In this document: positions 5,662 through 13,801 of the stretch, one piece after another | Layout: each line of letters begins with the position of its first letter | Position numbering within the stretch: position 1 is the first letter of the stretch | Assembly: GCA_910577115.1 (NCBI GenBank) | Contig: CAJTMC010000023.1 | Coordinates: 1-62,204, forward strand | Direction of reading: 5' to 3' | DNA length: 62,204 bases | Source: an uncultured Lachnospiraceae bacterium | Lineage (GTDB): Bacteria; Bacillota; Clostridia; Lachnospirales; Lachnospiraceae | The notes under the pieces: generated by a model | The model's database searches: none | Told to the model about the DNA's origin: nothing | Seen by the model: only the letters and a program-made list of their open reading frames with translations | Program-made: the position numbers and the translations under genes

Positions 5662-8148
5662 ATGGGACTTTATGATGCATTGAACGAGCAACAGCAAAAA
5701 GGAGTTTTTACGACAGAGGGTCCTGTGTTAATTCTTGCAGGCGCAGGCAGCGGAAAGACAAGCGTACTGACAAACCGTATCGCCTATCTGATTCATGACG
5801 CGGGTGTGCAGCCCTGGAACATCATGGCAATTACGTTTACCAATAAGGCAGCAGGCGAGATGCGTGACAGGGTGGATGCGATTGTTGGTCATGGCTCCGA
5901 GGCGGTGTGGGTTTCCACCTTCCATTCTACGTGTGTGCGTATTTTAAGGCGGCATATTGACCGGATCGGATTTGATAACAATTTCGCAATTTATGATACC
6001 GACGATTCGAAGAGTGTTATGAAAGATGTGTGTAAAAAGCTTGAGATTGATACAAAGATGCTCAAAGAACGCACGATTTTAGGTGCAATTTCCCATGCAA
6101 AAGACAGTTTGATTTCCACAACGGAATATGAGCGGACGGCTGCAGGGGATTACACGAAAAAGCGCATTTCTGCGGCATATGCGGAGTATCAGCTTACGCT
6201 GAAAAAAAGTAACGCCCTTGATTTTGACGATTTGATTGTAAAAACGGTGGAACTTTTCCAAAATTGTCCCGACGTGCTGGAAAATTATCAGAACAGATTT
6301 CGGTATATTATGGTGGACGAGTATCAGGATACCAATACGGCACAGTTTGAGCTGATTCGGCTGCTTGCCGCTAAAAACAGAAATTTGTGTGTGGTGGGAG
6401 ATGATGACCAGTCAATTTACAAATTTCGGGGGGCGAATATCAGGAATATTCTTGATTTTGAGGAAACGTATCCTGAGGCGACGGTTATCAAGTTAGAGCA
6501 GAATTATCGTTCCACACAAAATATTCTTGATGCGGCAAATGCAGTGATTAAAAACAATACGGAACGCAAGGACAAGGCGCTTTGGACGGATAAGGGCTCA
6601 GGAAACTGTATTCATTTTCGGGAGTTTGACAATGCCTATGAGGAAGGACAGTACATAGCAGGTGATATTAAAAAGAAAAAGCGTGAGCATTTAAGCGATT
6701 ACCGTGATTGTGCGGTGCTTTACCGGACAAATGCGCAGTCCCGTATCTTGGAAGAAAATTTTGTGGCGCTCAGTATTCCCTACAATATTGTCGGGGGCGT
6801 TAATTTCTATTCGAGAAGAGAAATTAAGGATATTCTTGCATACTTGAAGACGATCGACAACGGAAAAGATGACTTGGCAGTGAAGCGGATTATCAATGTG
6901 CCAAAGCGTGGAATTGGCGCTGCGAGCATCACAAAGGTTCAGGGCTATGCAGATTATATGGGTATCAGCTTCTTTGAGGCGCTTGAGCATGTAGAGGAGA
7001 TTCCCTCGATGGGAAAAGGAAAAGCGGCTGAAAAGCTGAAAAGCTTTGCGCTTATGATCCGAATGTTTCGGACGAAGCTTTCTGTTGGGAATCTTGAAGA
7101 TTTAATAACGGATGTAATTGAAACGACAGGATATGTGCAGGAGCTTGAGGCTTCCGATGAGGAGGACGCAAAGGACAGGATTGAAAATATTGATGAGCTG
7201 ATTACAAAGCTGGTGAGCTTTGAAATGGAGAAGGAAAAGCTTGGCGAGGAGGCGACGCTTTCGGGATTTCTTGAGGAGGTCGCTTTGGTGGCTGATATTG
7301 ACAATGTGAACAAAGATGACAACAAGGTGCTTTTGATGACTGTTCACAGTGCAAAGGGACTTGAGTTTTCGCAGGTGTACCTGTCGGGGCTTGAGGACGG
7401 CGTTTTTCCAAGCTATATGACGATTACCTCGGATGATCCTTTTGAAGTGGAGGAGGAGCGCAGGCTTGCCTATGTGGGGATTACGCGGGCAAAGGACGAC
7501 CTTACGATATCTTACGCAAAGTCGCGTATGATTAGGGGGGAAACGCAGTATAATCGGGTGAGCCGTTTTGTTGGCGAAATTCCGGCGGAGCTTATGGACA
7601 ACAGGCCTTATTCCGCAAAACGGCGTGATGATACGTATGCTTATGAGGAAGACTCGTTTCAGAAAAACATCTTTAAGACAAAGCCGTTTCAGACAGGGCA
7701 GAATAACTGGTTGGAGGCTGCCGCTTATCTGCAAAAGCAGGAGAGGGCTTCCGCCGCAAAGCTTGACGATACGGTGTTTGACCTGCCGCCCTCCGCGCAG
7801 GAGAATACCAGACAGGAGCGTGTGCAAACTGCCGCAGCAGGGAAAAAGAATTTTTCGGAAATTGTTGCATCAAAGCCAAAGGCAGTGGTGCGGAAAAAAG
7901 AGACACCTGCCGAAAATAAGCCTTACATATCAAAATCCTTAGCGGGATTGACAAAAGGCGTGCCTGCGATGTCGTCGGAGGAGCTTGGCTATGCGGCGGG
8001 CGACCGCGTGACACATGTGAAATATGGAGAGGGTACGGTGCTTGATATTGTGCGGGATAAAAGGGACTTCAAGGTGACGGTGGATTTTGATGCGTATGGA
8101 AATAAGATTATGTATGCGGCGTTTGCCAAGCTGAAAAAAATCTTATAA
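5662..8148 (+). CDS. pcrA: ATP-dependent 3'-5' DNA helicase PcrA/UvrD
   Basis: A superfamily 1A helicase acting in repair, rolling-circle replication and removal of RecA or stalled RNA polymerase. Motifs appear in order: Q-motif LNEQQQKGV at the start, Walker A AGAGSGKT (about residues 27-34), ITFTNKAA, DEYQDTN (motif II), QSIYKFRGA, QNYRST, TVHSAKGLEF (motif V) and EEERRLAYVGITRAK (motif VI). The last 50 residues (GDRVTHVKYGEGTV) form the Tudor-like C-terminal domain of PcrA that binds RNA polymerase. ATG 5662 is chosen because the family begins with MxLxDxLNxxQ and AAAGGA lies upstream; the frame is open to 5623 without a better start. The total of 828 residues is somewhat longer than usual owing to a low-complexity linker. 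Confidence 0.95.
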   Translation: MGLYDALNEQQQKGVFTTEGPVLILAGAGSGKTSVLTNRIAYLIHDAGVQPWNIMAITFTNKAAGEMRDRVDAIVGHGSEAVWVSTFHSTCVRILRRHIDRIGFDNNFAIYDTDDSKSVMKDVCKKLEIDTKMLKERTILGAISHAKDSLISTTEYERTAAGDYTKKRISAAYAEYQLTLKKSNALDFDDLIVKTVELFQNCPDVLENYQNRFRYIMVDEYQDTNTAQFELIRLLAAKNRNLCVVGDDDQSIYKFRGANIRNILDFEETYPEATVIKLEQNYRSTQNILDAANAVIKNNTERKDKALWTDKGSGNCIHFREFDNAYEEGQYIAGDIKKKKREHLSDYRDCAVLYRTNAQSRILEENFVALSIPYNIVGGVNFYSRREIKDILAYLKTIDNGKDDLAVKRIINVPKRGIGAASITKVQGYADYMGISFFEALEHVEEIPSMGKGKAAEKLKSFALMIRMFRTKLSVGNLEDLITDVIETTGYVQELEASDEEDAKDRIENIDELITKLVSFEMEKEKLGEEATLSGFLEEVALVADIDNVNKDDNKVLLMTVHSAKGLEFSQVYLSGLEDGVFPSYMTITSDDPFEVEEERRLAYVGITRAKDDLTISYAKSRMIRGETQYNRVSRFVGEIPAELMDNRPYSAKRRDDTYAYEEDSFQKNIFKTKPFQTGQNNWLEAAAYLQKQERASAAKLDDTVFDLPPSAQENTRQERVQTAAAGKKNFSEIVASKPKAVVRKKETPAENKPYISKSLAGLTKGVPAMSSEELGYAAGDRVTHVKYGEGTVLDIVRDKRDFKVTVDFDAYGNKIMYAAFAKLKKIL

Positions 8149-8247
8149 ATTGCATGAAAATGGTAGTAAAAATTAAAAAAAGATGATATGATATATATAA
8201 CGGAGCGTTATCGGGCGTGATACAAAAACAGAAAGGGGCTTTTTGAA

Positions 8248-8586
8248 ATGAAAAAGTGGGACGATTTAGTAGATTATTTGCAGGATAAGAATTTGGTCAG
8301 CAGTGATATTTTGAGTAAATACTGTACAAAAAATGAGCTGAAAACGGAAAATGAGAAGAAGGCTAATACATTACTGTGGATTCTCGCAGTTATTGGTGCA
8401 ATTGCGGCAGTGGCAGCTATCGCATACGCAGTATATCGCTATATGACACCGGATTATCTCGATGATTTTGACGATGAGTTTGATGATGACTTTGAGGACG
8501 ACTTCTTTGATGATGAAGAGGACGAGGCAGAGGCAGAAACAGAGCAGGACGCTGAAAAGGAAAATGATTATACAACTGTGAAATAA
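8248..8586 (+). CDS. Small membrane protein with strongly acidic C-terminus
   Basis: A 112-residue protein: a cytoplasmic N-terminal helix (about 1-40), one membrane helix (about 43-65, WILAVIGAIAAVAAIAYAVYR) and a tail of nearly continuous Asp/Glu/Phe (about 70-105). Proteins of this layout are common in Lachnospiraceae and have no established function. The tail could be a cation-binding or protein-docking segment, but this is a guess. The start ATG follows AAAGGGG at 8231-8238. It is monocistronic, with a terminator directly downstream. Confidence 0.75.
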   Translation: MKKWDDLVDYLQDKNLVSSDILSKYCTKNELKTENEKKANTLLWILAVIGAIAAVAAIAYAVYRYMTPDYLDDFDDEFDDDFEDDFFDDEEDEAEAETEQDAEKENDYTTVK

Positions 8587-8600
8587 GCTGACAGGGATTA

Positions 8601-8630
8601 GGGGTGCTGGTAAAAGGCACCCCGTTTTTT
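8601..8630 (+). terminator. Rho-independent terminator
   Basis: GGGGTGC (8601-8607) pairs with GCACCCC (8617-8623), followed by G and six T. Confidence 0.85.
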
Positions 8631-8691
8631 CGTATATCAGAAAACAGGGTCGTTTTTGTAAAGTTATATTGAAGCAGAATGGAGATTATTT

Positions 8692-10113
8692 ATGAAAAAG
8701 GGACAGATTTATGAGGGATATGTGGAGCGTCTTGATTTTCCGAATAAAGGGATTGTGCGCTGTGAGGATGAGGTTGCAGTAGTAAAGAATACGCTTCCGG
8801 GGCAGCGGATATCCTTTATGGTGAATAAAAAGCGCAAAGGGAAGGCAGAAGGAAGGCTTTTGGAGGTGCTTGAACGGGCAGAAGAGGAAATGGAAAGCCC
8901 ATGCCCGCATTTTGGAGCGTGTGGCGGATGCAGTTATCAGAGCCTTCCATATGCAAAGCAGCTTGAAATCAAGGAAGATCAAGTGTTGCGGCTGTTGCGT
9001 CCGATGTTTGAAAGACAGATGTTATTAAAAGGCGAAGGAGAGGATTTGGATGCTTATATAGGCAGCATTTTTGAGGGAATCAAGCCAAGCCCTGTTCAGA
9101 CAGATTATAGAAACAAAATGGAGTTTTCGTTTGGAGATGAATATAAGGACGGGCCGCTTGCACTGGGGATGCATAAGCGGGGAAGCTTTTATGATATCGT
9201 ATCTGTCAGGGATTGCCGAATTGTAGATGCGGATTACAGAATGGTGCTTTCCTGTGTGCTTGCGTATTTTACCAAAAGAAGCAGTAGTTATTTCCACCGG
9301 ATACGCCATGAGGGATATTTGAGGCACCTGCTTGTCAGAAAGGCACAGAAGACGGGGGAGATGCTGATTGCGCTTGTGACAACAACGCAGGAAATGCAGG
9401 ATCTGACGCCTTTGGTTGGGGAGCTTTTGGCATTGCCGTTGAAGGGAAAGATAACGGGTGTGCTTCATACAAAAAATGATTCTTTGGCAGATATTGTGCA
9501 AAGTGATGAGACAGTTATTTTATATGGAAAAGATTATTTTTATGAAGAGCTTTTGGGGCTTAAGTTTAAGATTTCCCAGTTCTCATTTTTTCAGACGAAT
9601 ACGTTGGGGGCAGAAGTATTGTATGAAACAGCCCGCAGTTTTTTGGGAGACATTTCGGGAGAGGGAAAGCGTGATAAGACAGTGTTTGATTTGTATAGCG
9701 GGACAGGGACAATTGCCCAGCTTTTAGCGCCTGTGGCCAAGAAGGTGATTGGGGTTGAAATCGTCGAGGAGGCTGTTTTGGCCGCGAGAGAGAATGCGAA
9801 GCAAAACGGGCTTGGTAATTGTGCGTTTATTGCGGGTGATGTGCTTAAGGTGATAGAGAATATCGAAGAGAAACCGGATTTTATAGTGCTTGATCCGCCA
9901 CGCGACGGGGTGCATCCGAAGGCGCTTCAGAAGATTATTGATTACAAGGTGGACAGAATTGTTTACATAAGCTGCAAGCCGACAAGCCTTGCGCGGGATT
10001 TGGAGGCGCTGCTGGATGGCGGGTATGTAATGGAGCGTGTGGCTGCGGTTGACCAGTTTCCGGAAACGGCGAATGTTGAGGTGATAGTAAAGATGCAGCT
10101 TGTGGGAAAATGA
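8692..10113 (+). CDS. rlmD: 23S rRNA (uracil-C5)-methyltransferase RlmD/RumA type
   Basis: An AdoMet-dependent RNA m5U methyltransferase. The N-terminal TRAM domain (about 1-60) binds RNA. Cysteines of CPHFGACGGCSYQ, with a fourth in VRDCRIVD, hold the 4Fe-4S cluster typical of RumA. The Rossmann core has DLYSGTGTI (AdoMet loop), LDPPRDG (motif IV) and YISCKPTSLARDL with the catalytic Cys. Its 473 residues are normal for the Firmicute RlmCD/RumA group. Whether it modifies U747, U1939 or both cannot be decided by eye, since some Firmicute enzymes do both. ATG 8692 follows GGAG by 8 bases. Confidence 0.9.
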   Translation: MKKGQIYEGYVERLDFPNKGIVRCEDEVAVVKNTLPGQRISFMVNKKRKGKAEGRLLEVLERAEEEMESPCPHFGACGGCSYQSLPYAKQLEIKEDQVLRLLRPMFERQMLLKGEGEDLDAYIGSIFEGIKPSPVQTDYRNKMEFSFGDEYKDGPLALGMHKRGSFYDIVSVRDCRIVDADYRMVLSCVLAYFTKRSSSYFHRIRHEGYLRHLLVRKAQKTGEMLIALVTTTQEMQDLTPLVGELLALPLKGKITGVLHTKNDSLADIVQSDETVILYGKDYFYEELLGLKFKISQFSFFQTNTLGAEVLYETARSFLGDISGEGKRDKTVFDLYSGTGTIAQLLAPVAKKVIGVEIVEEAVLAARENAKQNGLGNCAFIAGDVLKVIENIEEKPDFIVLDPPRDGVHPKALQKIIDYKVDRIVYISCKPTSLARDLEALLDGGYVMERVAAVDQFPETANVEVIVKMQLVGK

Positions 10114-10498
10114 AAAAATAGACACGCTGAACCACAAGATGTTGTGGTTTTGGAACAAAAATTGGAGAAAAATGGTGGGAAGGAAAGGGGAGTATAGGGA
10201 AAGGAACCTGCATCTAATCGAAATTGCCAAAAAGATAGTACAGGCAAGGCAAATACAAAAAGGCACAAGTTGGTGCTAATATGGTTCTAAAGGTATAGCA
10301 TAAAAAATGTTTTAACAGTACCTAAAATTAACTTTACCTTTCAGACACGTATCGCATCATAAGAAGAATAATGATATTTTTAGCCGCAAGTGATATAACA
10401 ACGCTTGAACACAGCAAGTATAGGGCAGCTGATGACTTATTTCAGTCGTAGGCTGCCCTGTTATGGACGATCTGTTTTCCGACAGCATCTTCTTTATG
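10114..10498. other. 385-bp gap at the left border of the Ter island
   Basis: No convincing gene on either strand. A weak hairpin (10130-10149, ACCACAA/TTGTGGT) follows rlmD, and a longer-loop inverted repeat lies at 10422-10459. The stretch marks the change from housekeeping genes to the Ter island. No direct repeats or integrase remnants were recognised. Confidence 0.5.
10422..10459 (-). terminator. Possible terminator hairpin for the HpcH-like gene
   Basis: AGGGCAGC (10422-10429) pairs with GCTGCCCT (10452-10459) about 40 bases after the stop on the minus strand. There is no proper T-run, so it may be only an RNA end-stabilising structure. Confidence 0.4.
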
Positions 10499-11461
10499 TT
10501 AATTTTTGATTCCAAAAGCTTCGGCAAGATACAGGGTCTGCTGGGCCCAGTTGTTATGTGTTTTATATTCGTTCATGCGTTCTTTGGCAAGATTGCTGGA
10601 AACATATGCATTTGAATTCTGATTCCAGTTAAGAATTGCCTGAGCGTCGTTAAAATCGCTTTGTGCTACCTTGTAAGTTTCGTTTACAACAGGTATCTGA
10701 TTCGGATGAATAACAGTTTTTCCTATAAATCCACACAACTTATCATCTTTAATTTCCTGAATAAGTCCCTTTTCCCAATTAGCGCCTGAGTAATATTCCC
10801 ATACAGGTCCGGAGACGACATAATCCATACCATATACGGTTACAATATCTGAAAAAATATTTGATATCGGTTTTATTCTATGAATTGATTCGTCAGAATG
10901 GCGTCTAAAACCAAACATGTGACATAAATCATTTCCGCCGACTCTGATATTGAGAACGTTTTTTTCAATTTGGGTAAGCGAGTCTTTTAAGCTGTATAAA
11001 ATATCCAATCGCTCTTTCAGGTCAATGATGGAAGCGTTCTCGTAAATTGGCATCATATAGATATCTTTTGCAGATAGTTCATTTGCCTGAATGATTGCAT
11101 GAATATATTCACTGGCATTTGAAGTGGAAAATTTTGGTACAATAAAACCGGTGATTATTTCTATATTGCTGCCTAAAGTACTTGTCAGACGGGTAATCTG
11201 TTCAGAATTACGGACTCTGATAAATATTTTAGGCAAATAAAAAGGCTGTGACTGGTAGCTTACAAAAATCTTTTGGATAGAATTAACTAAGATTTGTTCG
11301 GCTTCCGCGACAAAATTATCGTTTATAGTATCCTCTAAGCACAGTGCCAATGAGAATCTGGTTCCAAATTTTTCGGAAATGACTGATTCGGCAATACTTG
11401 ATTTATTTGCAGGGCAATATAACAAAGCGCCGACACTGTAATATAAAATGTTGTTTTTCAA
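10499..11461 (-). CDS. HpcH/HpaI aldolase / citrate-lyase-beta-like protein of Ter clusters
   Basis: A TIM-barrel enzyme of the HpcH/HpaI/CitE superfamily. LALCLEDTIND near the N-terminus carries the acidic residue after the first strands, and IFIRVRNSEQI, NIRVGGNDLCHMFG and KTVIHPNQIPVVNETY are the conserved barrel motifs; CitE-like enzymes end with the same GKxxIHPxQ. Relatives cleave or form C-C bonds with acyl-CoA substrates using Mg2+. In Ter-type stress loci this family belongs to a biosynthetic module of unknown product, which fits its position here. TTG 11461 is chosen because AGAAGGG lies 5 bases upstream; the ATGs at 11479 and 11494 lack a site, and the latter falls inside a palindrome. 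It is divergent from the protease gene. Confidence 0.75.
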   Translation of the reverse strand: MKNNILYYSVGALLYCPANKSSIAESVISEKFGTRFSLALCLEDTINDNFVAEAEQILVNSIQKIFVSYQSQPFYLPKIFIRVRNSEQITRLTSTLGSNIEIITGFIVPKFSTSNASEYIHAIIQANELSAKDIYMMPIYENASIIDLKERLDILYSLKDSLTQIEKNVLNIRVGGNDLCHMFGFRRHSDESIHRIKPISNIFSDIVTVYGMDYVVSGPVWEYYSGANWEKGLIQEIKDDKLCGFIGKTVIHPNQIPVVNETYKVAQSDFNDAQAILNWNQNSNAYVSSNLAKERMNEYKTHNNWAQQTLYLAEAFGIKN

Positions 11462-11487
11462 AATATCCCTTCTTTTCATAAATTTTT

Positions 11488-11518
11488 TGTACATATATGT
11501 ACATGGTATATAATTATA
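11488..11518 (-). promoter_or_regulatory. Promoter with 16-bp palindromic operator
   Basis: On the minus strand a perfect TATAAT occupies 11518-11513 and a perfect palindrome TGTACATATATGTACA occupies 11488-11503, that is about +4 to +19 of the transcript. The -35 region is poor. This is a typical placement for a repressor that blocks initiation of the HpcH-like gene. Confidence 0.55.
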
Positions 11519-11606
11519 GCATATTTAAAATAAAATAGAAATTATATTTTAATTATGATAAAATAAAGTATTAAAACAAAATGCATAAACAAAGGTGGTA
11601 TGTTTG

Positions 11607-13076
11607 ATGATGGATACAGTTACATATAGACATAATATAATGAAAATAGAAACGCTAAATACATTTTTTAGTATTCGGGGCGGATTTAATCATTGTGTAA
11701 GAGACGTATATTTTGTTAGGGCAGTAGGAGAATGTTCTGATTATGCAGAAAAAATATATGATATTGAAAAACGTATGAGATGTGAAACTGCCAGGGCAAG
11801 GTCGCTATATTATCGTGTTGGAACTTTAACAAATATACCATCGGGTGAGCAGATATCTTATTATTCTGCAATGTATGACAAGTGGAAAAATGATGGGAGC
11901 ATTTCATTTGGCAAAGAGGACAATAACCGGTCACTATTAAATGTGGTGTCAAATGCTTTGTTAGAAATCGAGACAATCTATAGAAAAATAAGAAAAGGCG
12001 TTTCGGAAACCATTTTAAGGAATTTTAGCATTAAAGTTTTATATTGGTTAGATCGTTACATATTTGCTTGTTTATATCAATGGAATGAGAAATCCTGCAT
12101 AAAAATTGTATTGGAAAATGTTTTGAAGGACCAGGAGTACCTATTCGGATATTTTTTGACTTTATTAGGATGTGATGTTTTGATTCTGGCAAATAAAAGC
12201 GATATTGTTGTTTCGGAAGAATTAAAAGGATATTCTCAGGTGATTTTGCTGGGGGAATTTGGGGATACGAATTTAAAACCGTATTCTGAAGCTGCTTCTG
12301 AAGAAGAAAAAACTGTTAATGAAGAAACAAAATATGAACTTCATGAAAAAGTAAAGGTAATTATACCGGAACGTGTCAGGAAAAATCAGTCAAAGGAACA
12401 CCTACCGGAAACTAAAAATGTTGTAGTCCAAAGCGAAACGAAGATATCAGCAGCGTTATCTTCAAGAACTCCAAATAGGAAGGATGCCTCAACAGAAATG
12501 AATGAGAAATCTTTTGAGGAGCTTGCTCAAATGGCATCATCAATTGTAATGATAACTGTCTATAATTCGGACAGAGAGAGTATCGGTACCGGTTCCGGTA
12601 TTATGATTGGAAAAAATGGTTTTATTCTTACCAATCAACACGTAATAGCCGGAGGGAGATTTTTTTCGGTAAGAATGGAAGAAGATGAGAAAATATATTC
12701 AACAGATGAAGTTATAAAATATAATACTTCTCTTGACTTGGCAGTTATCAGAATCCGCAAGATTCTTAAACCTTTATCTGTTTACAGAGGAAAGAAAAAA
12801 CTTGTTAGAGGGCAGAAAGTTGTGGCAATTGGAAGTCCTCTGGGATTGTTTAACTCTGTGTCAGATGGAATTATTTCCGGATTTCGGACAATTCAGGATA
12901 ATGATATGATTCAGTTTACGGCGCCTATTTCACCAGGAAGCTCGGGCGGAGCAGTGCTAAACATGTATGGAGAAGTGATAGGAATCAGCACAGCGGGTTT
13001 TGATAGTGGACAAAATATTAATCTTGCGGTAAGCTACGAAGATATTCTTGTTTTTGCAAACGGGTTCATGGACTAA
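11607..13076 (+). CDS. YceG-like domain fused to trypsin-like (HtrA-type) serine protease
   Basis: A 489-residue protein in two parts. Residues 1-215 resemble one half of the neighbouring YceG protein: the helical run with IKVLYWLDRYIFACLYQW and GYFLTLLGCDVLILANKSD lines up with FMCWLYYKFERIV and ISILSNAGCDVVLLQYHGD. A charged linker (about 215-300) leads to a trypsin-fold domain with the full triad: His345 in TNQHVI, Asp377 in LDLAVI and Ser446 in GSSGGAV. There is no PDZ domain, signal peptide or membrane helix, so it should act in the cytoplasm. ATG 11607 follows AAAGGTGG by 8 bases. The partner set suggests proteolytic activation within the Ter response (inference). Confidence 0.8.
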   Translation: MMDTVTYRHNIMKIETLNTFFSIRGGFNHCVRDVYFVRAVGECSDYAEKIYDIEKRMRCETARARSLYYRVGTLTNIPSGEQISYYSAMYDKWKNDGSISFGKEDNNRSLLNVVSNALLEIETIYRKIRKGVSETILRNFSIKVLYWLDRYIFACLYQWNEKSCIKIVLENVLKDQEYLFGYFLTLLGCDVLILANKSDIVVSEELKGYSQVILLGEFGDTNLKPYSEAASEEEKTVNEETKYELHEKVKVIIPERVRKNQSKEHLPETKNVVVQSETKISAALSSRTPNRKDASTEMNEKSFEELAQMASSIVMITVYNSDRESIGTGSGIMIGKNGFILTNQHVIAGGRFFSVRMEEDEKIYSTDEVIKYNTSLDLAVIRIRKILKPLSVYRGKKKLVRGQKVVAIGSPLGLFNSVSDGIISGFRTIQDNDMIQFTAPISPGSSGGAVLNMYGEVIGISTAGFDSGQNINLAVSYEDILVFANGFMD

Positions 13077-13124
13077 GCTATTGTATGAATGTTCGACAAA
13101 TGTGAACTATTTAGTCAAATCTCC

Positions 13125-13153
13125 TTGAAATATAAACATAAATGTGATAAACT
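13125..13153 (+). promoter_or_regulatory. Promoter of the rhomboid-yceG-telA-terD operon
   Basis: TTGAAA (13125-13130), a 17-base spacer and TAAACT (13148-13153), 36 bases before the rhomboid start. The same TAAACT -10 box occurs in the XRE promoter at 25724-25729. Confidence 0.6.
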
Positions 13154-13189
13154 TTTTTTGTGCAAAAACGATAAGAGGAGAGGGAAGGT

Positions 13190-13780
13190 ATGAGCTTAAA
13201 TGGCAAAAAGTTACAACTGTCTTTTAATTCGCCAATTATTTTAGGGTTTTCAATTGCTTGTTTTGCAGTGCTGCTTTTGGACAAAGTAACTGGCGGAAGC
13301 TCTACAAATGTTTTGTTCAGTGTATATAGAGCACCATTATTAAATCCTTTAACCTATCTTAGATTTTTTGGGCATGTTTTGGGGCATGCAGGATGGGAGC
13401 ATTTTATTAGCAATATCATGATGATTTTAGTGGTTGGTCCGCTCCTTGAAGAAAAATACGGTTCTTCTAATATCTTATTTGTTATTATGGCTACGGCGCT
13501 TGTTACCGGAATAATAAATTTTATTTTTTTCCCGCATGTGCAGCTGCTTGGTGCAAGCGGTGTTGTCTTTGCATTGATTTTATTGTCATCATTTACCAGT
13601 TTCAAAGAGGGGAAAATACCAGTTACGTTTATTCTGGTAGCTATAATCTATATTGGTCAACAGATATACGAAGGGCTTTTTATCCAAGATAATGTATCTA
13701 ATCTTACACATATTGTAGGAGGTTTAGTTGGTTCGAGCTTAGGTTTTGTAATGAACAAAAATAAAATGAACAGGTATTGA
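13190..13780 (+). CDS. Rhomboid family intramembrane serine protease
   Basis: A 196-residue polytopic protein with about six membrane helices. Rhomboid hallmarks are present: WEHFISNIMM (the HxxxN motif of helix 2), GASG with catalytic Ser123 in helix 4 and LTHIVGGLVGS with catalytic His174 in helix 6. Rhomboids cut membrane proteins within or near their membrane span. It opens the main Ter operon and is followed after 21 bases by yceG. A rhomboid is not a usual Ter component, and together with the cytoplasmic protease upstream it suggests regulated proteolysis as part of this version. The ribosome binding site is a purine run (AGGAGAGGGAAGG) very close to the ATG. Confidence 0.85.
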   Translation: MSLNGKKLQLSFNSPIILGFSIACFAVLLLDKVTGGSSTNVLFSVYRAPLLNPLTYLRFFGHVLGHAGWEHFISNIMMILVVGPLLEEKYGSSNILFVIMATALVTGIINFIFFPHVQLLGASGVVFALILLSSFTSFKEGKIPVTFILVAIIYIGQQIYEGLFIQDNVSNLTHIVGGLVGSSLGFVMNKNKMNRY

Positions 13781-13801
13781 TATTGAAGGTGAAAATGGTC
13801 T

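Noticed and set aside
7102..7827. Minus-strand frame opposite pcrA
   Set aside because: It lies wholly within conserved helicase motifs of pcrA and has no start signal or homology.
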